Assembly: GCA_028749235.1 (NCBI GenBank)
Contig: JAQULS010000005.1
Location: 1 to 46,433 of the forward strand
Direction: 5' to 3'
Source: Acidobacteriota bacterium
Lineage (GTDB): Bacteria > Acidobacteriota > Aminicenantia > Aminicenantales > UBA4085
DNA length: 46,433 nt
Each line of letters starts with the position of its first letter. The stretch's first letter is position 1. The notes under the pieces are model-generated. The model had not been told where the DNA came from and searched no databases. It saw only the letters and a list, made by a program, of their open reading frames with translations. Positions 41,388 to 46,433 of the stretch are shown here, in pieces. Both the position numbers and the translations under genes were made by a program.

Positions 41388-41523
41388 GGTCTTAAGACGC
41401 CTTCCGTCCCCGTAGCGGAAGTATTCCGCGAAGGGGATTCAAGATTTCTCTTGCCGTTCTTCGTCATATTTGACATAAATTGTCGCTATATTTCGGATAT
41501 CTTGAATCTTAAGACCTGACCCC
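41381..41523. mobile_element. 143-bp MITE/REP-like element
   Basis: Perfect 17-bp terminal inverted repeats, ggggtcaggtcttaaga (41381-41397) and its complement (41507-41523). An inner 10-bp inverted pair, gattcaagat (41436-41445) and atcttgaatc (41499-41508), and a small cttccg/cggaag hairpin lie inside. The right half is much more A/T-rich than the surroundings, a sign of transfer. No transposase is encoded, so it is non-autonomous. Ends beginning GGGGTCAGG recall REP-type elements moved by Y1 (RAYT) transposases; that link is from memory. Its last base is the third base of the glgC stop codon. Confidence 0.8.
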
Positions 41524-42803
41524 TAAAGGACGGTTCCGTCGGGGATGACGGCGTTCTTGGGCACCACGATGATGCCGTCGACGATGCAATAGGATTCGGT
41601 CCGCTCGTCCCGAACGCCGCGGGCGTTGACCAGCCGGACGCCCCGCCCGATGCGGGCGTTCTTGTCGATGATGGCGTTTCGGATCTCGGAGTCGCGGCCG
41701 ATCCCGATCGGCGGGACGCCCTGGGCCTCGTGGCCGGCCTTCTCCTCGGCCGACTCGAAATAGTCGGCCCCCATGACGATCGTCCGGTCCATGAAGCAGC
41801 CCTCGGAGATCCGCGACCGGACTCCGATGATGGAATGGTGGATGCGGGAGCGGTTGATGATGCTCCCCTCGCACAGGATCGAGCCGAGGACGTCGGATTG
41901 GAGAATTTTGGATCCGGGCAGGAAGCGGGCGTGGGTGAAGATCGGCCGCTCCTCGTCGTAGAAATTGAACTTGGGCAGCGGCTCGGTCAGGTTCAGGTTG
42001 GCCTCGAAGAAGGCCGGGATGGTACCGATGTCCTCCCAGTAGCCGTCGAAGAAATAGGAGACGACCTTGCGCGTGCGGATGGCCTCGGGAATGACCTGGC
42101 GGCCGAAGTCCTCGTAGTCGCTGGCCCCCAGGATCTGCTTCAGGACGTCCCGGTTGAAGACGTAGATGCCGGTCGAGGCCAGGTGGGTGCGGCCGGCCGG
42201 GTTCAGGCCGGCGACGGCAAAGGCGGAATCGGGGATGCGCAGCGAAGCGATCACTCCGGGATCCTTGGGTTTTTCGGCGAACTCGACGATGTGCCCGGCC
42301 GGGTCGACCTTCATGATCCCGAACTCGGGCACCTGGTTCTCGGCCACCAGCGTCCCGGCGATGGTGATCTCGGCCCCGCTGCGGATGTGGTGCTCGACGA
42401 ACTTGCGGTAGTCCATCCGGTAGAGATGGTCGCCGGCCAGGATGAGGATGAGATCCGCCTGGTCCGTGATGTAGTTCAGGTTCTGCCGCACCGCGTCGGC
42501 CGTGCCCTGGTACCAATCGCGGTTGTCCAGCGTCTGTTGGGCCGAGAGCAGGTTGACGAAATCCGGATGGAAGGCGTCGAAACGGTAGGAGACCAGGATA
42601 TGGCGGTGGAGCGAATGGGAGGCGAACTGGGTCAGGACGAAGATGCGCCGGTACCCGGAGTGGATGCAGTTGGAAATGGGCACGTCGATCAGCCGGAAGC
42701 GGCCGGCGATGGGGACCGCCGGCTTGCTCCGCATCTTGGTCAGCGGGTAAAGCCGGCTGCCTTGGCCGCCGGCCATGATGACGGCGACGACGCTTGCTCC
42801 CAT
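41523..42803 (-). CDS. glgC: glucose-1-phosphate adenylyltransferase
   Basis: GlgC makes ADP-glucose for glycogen. The 426-residue length is normal. Marks are VIMAGGQGSRLYPLTKMRSKPA, LVSYRFDAF, YQGTADAVRQNL, LAGDHLYRMDY, FAEKPKDP, GIYVFNRDVL and YWEDIGTIPAFFEANLNL, followed by a left-handed beta-helix. The C-terminus VPKNAVIPDGTVL is complete although the adjacent mobile element begins inside its TAG stop. GGAGGAG precedes ATG 42803. A TATAAA box at about 42833 may be part of its promoter. Confidence 0.95.
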   Translation of the reverse strand: MGASVVAVIMAGGQGSRLYPLTKMRSKPAVPIAGRFRLIDVPISNCIHSGYRRIFVLTQFASHSLHRHILVSYRFDAFHPDFVNLLSAQQTLDNRDWYQGTADAVRQNLNYITDQADLILILAGDHLYRMDYRKFVEHHIRSGAEITIAGTLVAENQVPEFGIMKVDPAGHIVEFAEKPKDPGVIASLRIPDSAFAVAGLNPAGRTHLASTGIYVFNRDVLKQILGASDYEDFGRQVIPEAIRTRKVVSYFFDGYWEDIGTIPAFFEANLNLTEPLPKFNFYDEERPIFTHARFLPGSKILQSDVLGSILCEGSIINRSRIHHSIIGVRSRISEGCFMDRTIVMGADYFESAEEKAGHEAQGVPPIGIGRDSEIRNAIIDKNARIGRGVRLVNARGVRDERTESYCIVDGIIVVPKNAVIPDGTVL

Positions 42804-42874
42804 GGTGCGCTCCTCCGCGGTTGCGTAAAGCCTTTATAGCATAGATCCCCGAGGTCCGGAAAGTCGGATTTCCT

Positions 42875-42904
42875 TTGACATCGCCCATCCGCCTGGGATA
42901 TTTT
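42875..42904 (+). promoter_or_regulatory. promoter of the PilZ gene
   Basis: TTGACA (42875-42880), 18 bp, TATTTT (42899-42904); start near 42911, about 45 bases before the ATG. Confidence 0.6.
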
Positions 42905-42956
42905 AGGATCAGTCGGATGCCGATGCGCGAGGAATCCCGGATCAAGGGAGGCCGTC

Positions 42957-43403
42957 ATGCCCGAGGAAGGATTGGAAAAACGGATTTGCGCCCGGTTCCG
43001 CATTCCCGGCGCAACCGTGGCGTACCGGCGCGAACGCACGCTCTTCAAGCATAGTTCGGAATACGGCGGCGAGTTTCTGCCGATGCTCGACATCAGCCGA
43101 GGCGGCATCCGGTTCCTGTCGACGGAAGAGATTTCGCTCGACACCCGGCTCCATCTGAGCATCCAAGTTCCCGGCGATCCCAGCCCGCTCAAGATGGACG
43201 GCATCGTGCGCTGGTCGGCTCCCAACGTGGGCCAGAGCTTCAAGCACCAGCTGGGCGTCCAGTTCGCCGCTTACGGCGACAAGAAAGGGATGAACTATCC
43301 CGGGTCCCTGGTCAAGATCATCGCCTTCGAGCAGAAGTTCCTGGACGATACGACAATCATCAAGGACGAGACGGGCGGGCGCGGCAGCACCTTCTCGATC
43401 TGA
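42957..43403 (+). CDS. PilZ domain protein
   Basis: A 148-residue single-domain PilZ protein. The motif KRICARFR supplies the basic run and LDISRGGIRFLS the DxSxxG signature, so cyclic-di-GMP binding is plausible. HLSIQVPGD and QLGVQFAAYG form the barrel ends. A polar tail (about 35 residues) follows. ATG 42957 has a GGAGG site. It stands alone, divergent from glgC and convergent with glyS. Confidence 0.88.
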   Translation: MPEEGLEKRICARFRIPGATVAYRRERTLFKHSSEYGGEFLPMLDISRGGIRFLSTEEISLDTRLHLSIQVPGDPSPLKMDGIVRWSAPNVGQSFKHQLGVQFAAYGDKKGMNYPGSLVKIIAFEQKFLDDTTIIKDETGGRGSTFSI

Positions 43404-43428
43404 AGCCCCTTCCCGGCCGACGGGGCTT
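43403..43428. terminator. bidirectional hairpin between PilZ gene and glyS
   Basis: aagcccc (43403-43409) and ggggctt (43422-43428) form a perfect 7-bp stem covering both stop codons. It has no T-run, so termination strength is uncertain. Confidence 0.4.
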
Positions 43429-45511
43429 AGCGCGCCGGCTTGCCCTTGTCCCCCTCCACGACGACCTGGCTGAAATCCGCCATCGGGTCGAGGATCTTCT
43501 TGATCCCCTGCAGAAGCCCGATCCGGGCCCGGCGAAGCTTCGCTTCCTCGGCCATGACCAGGACTTTCTCGAAAAAGGCGTCCAGCAGCGGCTGCAGTCG
43601 GAAGGCCATCTTCTGGGCCTGGACGAAATCCCCCTTGGCCAGCATCGGGGCGGTGTTGTCGCGGACGATGACGAAGGCGGCGTGAAGCTCCTTCTCGGCT
43701 TTTTCCTGGAGCAGGGCGGCGCTGACGGGAGCCGGGGGCTGGCCGCCGGCGATGTTGTTGATCCGCTTGGCCATCAGGATGAACGGCTCGAACTCGCGGC
43801 CGGACTTGAGGCTGTCCAGAGCTTTCAGCCGGAGCGAAGCGTGGAGGATGTTGTCCATTCCCGCGCCCAGGGCGGCGTTGATCAGGTCGTAGCGGAAACC
43901 CTGCCGCTCGAAAATCGAGCGCAGGCGCCCGGCGAAAAACTCCATCAGCTCGGCCCGCAGTTCGGCCGGCGGCCGCTTCAGCCGGTCGTCGTAGGCGGCC
44001 GCGGCCTTGTCCACGAGCCGCGGCAGGGACAGGCTCAACTTGCGTTCCAGGATGATCTTGCAGACGCCCTGGGCGCTGCGGCGCAGGCCGAACGGATCGC
44101 TCGAACCCGACGTCTGGATGCCGATGCCGACGACGCCGACGACGGAGTCGATCTTATCGGCCAATGAAAGAAGCGCCCCGCCCGCGGAGGCGGGGACGTC
44201 GTCCTCCAGGCCGGCCGGCTGGTAGTGCTCGGCGATGGCCTGGGCCACGGCCTCGGGCAGGCCTTCGGCCCTGGCATAAAGCCCCCCCATCCGGCCCTGC
44301 AGGGAGGGGAACTCCCGGACCATGTCCGTGAGCAGGTCGGCTTTGCAGAGTTCGGCGGCGACCGCCGCGTCCTTGGCCAGGGCCTTGGTCCCGGCTTTGT
44401 CGCAGAGATAGACGACGAGCTTCTTCAACCGCTGGGCCTTGTCCTCGTAGGAGCCCAGCTTTTCCTGAAAGAGCACGGCCTTCAATCCGGCCGCCCTTTT
44501 GCGGAGGGGGGTCTTACGATCCTGCTCCCAGAAGAAGCGGGCATCCGCCAGCCGGGCCTTGAGGACCCGCTCGTGGCCCTTCTGGATGAAGCCTTTCGGA
44601 TCGGCGCCGGTGTCGGCCACGCCCAGGAAAAGGGGCATCTGGCGGGAGCCCTTGACCACGGAAAACAGCTTTTGGCCTTCCCTCATGGCCGTGCTCAAGA
44701 CTTCGAGCGGCAGCGCCAGGAAGGCCTCGGGAAAGGATCCCATGACGACGAACGGGCACTCGACGTCCGAAGCCAGCTTGTCGAGCAGGGCCGGATCGGG
44801 ATAGAGCTGGGCCTGGACGGCGGCCAGCTTTTCTTCGATCTGGGCCAGGATGGATGCCTTACGCTCCTCGAAGTCGAGAATGACTCCTTTGGCCCGCAGA
44901 ACCTCGCGGTACGCGGCGAACGAATCGACCCGGATGGGCTCGGGAGCCCGGAGCTTGTGCCCGAACGTCCCGTCCGAGGCGGTCAACCCCTCGAATGTGA
45001 ACGGCAGGGCCTTGCCGCCCAAAAGGCAGAGGATGTTGCGGAGCGGACGGGAAAATTTGAACGTCCCGGTTCCCCAGCGCATCATCCGCGGGAATGTCAG
45101 CGACGAGATGACCTTGCCGATGATTCCCGGCAGGATCTCGGCCGCCGGCTTGCCCCGGACGGCCGTCCGGACGCCGATATATTCGCCTTTTTCGGTGGTG
45201 AAGACCTGCAGGTCCTCGACCGCGACTCCTTTGGCCCGGGCGAATCCGATGGCCGAAGGCAGCGGCGATCCGTCGGCGGCGTAGGCGGCGGCCTTGGGCG
45301 GGCCGGTCACGACCATCTCCCGGTCGGGCTGGCCGGCCGGGATCTCGGCCAGGACGACCAGGCGGCGGCAGGTGCTGTAAAGCCGCAGGCTCGAGGCCGC
45401 GATCTGGGCGGCCTGGAGCTCCTTGCCGAACCGTTCGCGGATGTCCTCGACGGCCGAACGGACGTGCGACGGCGGCAGCTCTTCGGACAGGATCTCGAGC
45501 AGGAATTCCAT
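43427..45511 (-). CDS. glyS: glycyl-tRNA synthetase beta subunit
   Basis: Beta chain of the heterotetrameric bacterial GlyRS, with the HD-like and anticodon/tRNA-binding parts. The 694 residues begin EFLLEILSEELPPSHVRSA, the family start. VTGPPKAAAYAADG, GFARAKG, KFSRPLRNILCLLG and the HD-type region LADKIDSVVGV are visible. ATG 45511 overlaps the glyQ stop (ATGA), which fixes the start; the frame is open further upstream but runs into glyQ. Confidence 0.95.
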   Translation of the reverse strand: MEFLLEILSEELPPSHVRSAVEDIRERFGKELQAAQIAASSLRLYSTCRRLVVLAEIPAGQPDREMVVTGPPKAAAYAADGSPLPSAIGFARAKGVAVEDLQVFTTEKGEYIGVRTAVRGKPAAEILPGIIGKVISSLTFPRMMRWGTGTFKFSRPLRNILCLLGGKALPFTFEGLTASDGTFGHKLRAPEPIRVDSFAAYREVLRAKGVILDFEERKASILAQIEEKLAAVQAQLYPDPALLDKLASDVECPFVVMGSFPEAFLALPLEVLSTAMREGQKLFSVVKGSRQMPLFLGVADTGADPKGFIQKGHERVLKARLADARFFWEQDRKTPLRKRAAGLKAVLFQEKLGSYEDKAQRLKKLVVYLCDKAGTKALAKDAAVAAELCKADLLTDMVREFPSLQGRMGGLYARAEGLPEAVAQAIAEHYQPAGLEDDVPASAGGALLSLADKIDSVVGVVGIGIQTSGSSDPFGLRRSAQGVCKIILERKLSLSLPRLVDKAAAAYDDRLKRPPAELRAELMEFFAGRLRSIFERQGFRYDLINAALGAGMDNILHASLRLKALDSLKSGREFEPFILMAKRINNIAGGQPPAPVSAALLQEKAEKELHAAFVIVRDNTAPMLAKGDFVQAQKMAFRLQPLLDAFFEKVLVMAEEAKLRRARIGLLQGIKKILDPMADFSQVVVEGDKGKPAR

Positions 45512-46374
45512 CAGACGTTCCCTTCGGACGGGACGGCCACGCTGTTCGTGAAGGCCCGCGCCACTTGACTCACAAGGGCCCGGATCTGGGCGATCATCTT
45601 GACCCGCTCCGTGACGCTGATGGCGCCGCGGGCATCGAGCAGGTTGAAGGAGTGCGAGCACTTCAGGCACTGGTCATAGGCGGGCAGGTACAGGCCCCCC
45701 CCGACGAGCTGGGCCGCCTCTTTCTCGGACAGGGCGAAGATCTCGCGCAGGGATTTGACCGTGGCCTGGTTGAAGTTGTACTCGGAGAACTGCCGCTCCT
45801 CTTCGAGCCGCAGGTCCCGGTAGGTCACGTCGTCCGACCATTGCAGGTCGTACATGTCGTCCTTGCCCTCCAGGAACATCTCCAGACGCTCCAGGCCGTA
45901 AGTGATCTCGACCGGGATCGGAAAGACGTCGAGGCCGCCGGCCTGCTGAAAATAGGTGAACTGGCTGATCTCCAAACCGTCCAGCATGACCTGCCAGCCG
46001 ACTCCCCAGGCCCCGATGGTGGGCGACTCCCAGTCGTCCTCGTCGAAGCGCAGGTCGTGGGCGTCCAGGTCGATGCCCAGGGCTCGCAGGCTGTCGATGT
46101 AGAGGCGTTGGACGTCGTCCGGCGAAGGCTTGAGGATGACCTGGAACTGGTGGTGCTTCTGGACCCGGTTGGGGTTGTCGCCGAAGCGGCCGTCCGTGGG
46201 CCGGCGGGCGGGTTGGACGTAGGCCGTCCTCCACGCGCGCGGACCCAGGACGCGGAAGAACGTGTCCGGAGTCATGGTCCCGGCGCCGACCTCGACGTCG
46301 TAGGACGGGGCCAGGTAGCAGCCCTGGTCCGCCCAGTAAGTTTGGAGGTTCAGGATCAGTTTCTGGAGACTCAT
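45511..46374 (-). CDS. glyQ: glycyl-tRNA synthetase alpha subunit
   Basis: Catalytic class II chain of heterotetrameric GlyRS (287 residues). Marks are [87 protein letters not shown] and [16 protein letters not shown] 46374 overlaps the stop of the upstream gene by four bases; GTG 46395 would lie inside that gene. glyQ and glyS form one coupled transcript. Confidence 0.96.
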   Translation of the reverse strand: MSLQKLILNLQTYWADQGCYLAPSYDVEVGAGTMTPDTFFRVLGPRAWRTAYVQPARRPTDGRFGDNPNRVQKHHQFQVILKPSPDDVQRLYIDSLRALGIDLDAHDLRFDEDDWESPTIGAWGVGWQVMLDGLEISQFTYFQQAGGLDVFPIPVEITYGLERLEMFLEGKDDMYDLQWSDDVTYRDLRLEEERQFSEYNFNQATVKSLREIFALSEKEAAQLVGGGLYLPAYDQCLKCSHSFNLLDARGAISVTERVKMIAQIRALVSQVARAFTNSVAVPSEGNV

Positions 46375-46433
46375 TCGCTTTTCGGCTTCTCCCACTTAAG
46401 GACCGGGTTGCGGGCCGCGGCCGTCTCGTCCAG
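46371..46433 (-). CDS. C-terminal end of an upstream gene, cut by window
   Basis: An open minus-strand frame of 20 codons (ending [12 protein letters not shown]) stops with a TGA that overlaps the glyQ ATG. The ATGA overlap and the shared strand support a real upstream gene in the same operon. Too little is visible to identify it; recO often precedes glyQ, but I cannot support that from these residues. Confidence 0.5.
   Translation of the reverse strand: MDETAAARNPVLKWEKPKSE

Noticed and set aside
41523-41540. Truncation of glgC by the adjacent mobile element
   Set aside because: The protein has normal length and a typical C-terminus; the element touches only the last base of the stop codon.
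1-46433. CRISPR arrays, tRNA or rRNA genes, prophage or toxin-antitoxin modules
   Set aside because: I saw no regularly spaced direct repeats, no tRNA-like cloverleaf, no rRNA segments and no integrase, transposase, phage or toxin genes.

Overview
The window is GC-rich bacterial chromosome, densely coded on both strands with about 44 genes, short intergenic gaps and many 4-base stop/start overlaps. LpxB (lipid A), Lnt (lipoprotein acylation), a TolC-type channel and an RND pump show a diderm cell. The diguanylate cyclase and PilZ proteins show cyclic-di-GMP signalling. The gene mix (DUF6599-like protein, archaeal/eukaryotic-type ProS, MoxR with DUF58/TgpA, several PilZ proteins) would fit an Acidobacteriota/Aminicenantota-type organism. 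That is inference from gene content, not a placement; no rRNA or marker phylogeny is available. Sigma-70-like promoters (TTGACN, 17-18 bp, TATAAT-like) are easy to see in many gaps.

Layout. 1-1155: end of lpxB, followed by a 334-bp non-coding element with 27-bp inverted ends. 1489-4168 (minus): a tightly coupled three-gene cassette of a PLP enzyme, a CDP-alcohol phosphatidyltransferase and a LicC-like cytidylyltransferase, predicted to make a phospholipid or phospho-head-group. 4408-5862: proS. 6052-7965: two degenerate PilZ-like proteins, a LuxR-type regulator whose receiver has lost its phosphorylation residues, and a canonical PilZ protein; then coaE. 8616-10358 (minus): a small membrane protein, a conserved enzyme-like protein and a divergent HU. 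10497-13848: SPOR protein, lnt, and prfB with its programmed frameshift. 13854-14648: mazG. 14749-19028: DUF1844, ribF, pyrR, pyrC and an RNase III with a long low-complexity N-terminus. 19056-22438: AI-2E-family permease, REC-GGDEF protein, Hpt protein, DUF6599-like exported protein. 22561-29889: Tat-signal radical SAM enzyme overlapping a membrane spermidine-synthase-like protein, then MoxR and a 1006-residue DUF58-transglutaminase fusion. 29914-35882 (minus): tetR-tolC-adaptor-RND operon, with an adaptor lacking the usual hairpin. 36276-39233 (minus): exported deacetylase-like protein and a membrane acyltransferase. 39482-41336 (minus): lemA and two TPM-domain genes. 41381-41523: a MITE-like element touching the glgC stop codon. 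41523-46433: glgC, a PilZ gene, glyS, glyQ and the tail of another gene.

How the genes work together. Envelope work dominates: lipid A, lipoproteins, efflux, SPOR, LemA/TPM, MoxR/DUF58/TgpA and polysaccharide acylation/deacylation. Cyclic-di-GMP is made by the REC-GGDEF protein and could be read by two PilZ proteins with intact motifs. The items most worth follow-up are the phospholipid cassette, the pseudo-receiver/degenerate-PilZ cluster, the acyltransferase/deacetylase pair, the DUF58-TgpA fusion and the two families of non-coding elements placed exactly at gene 3' ends.
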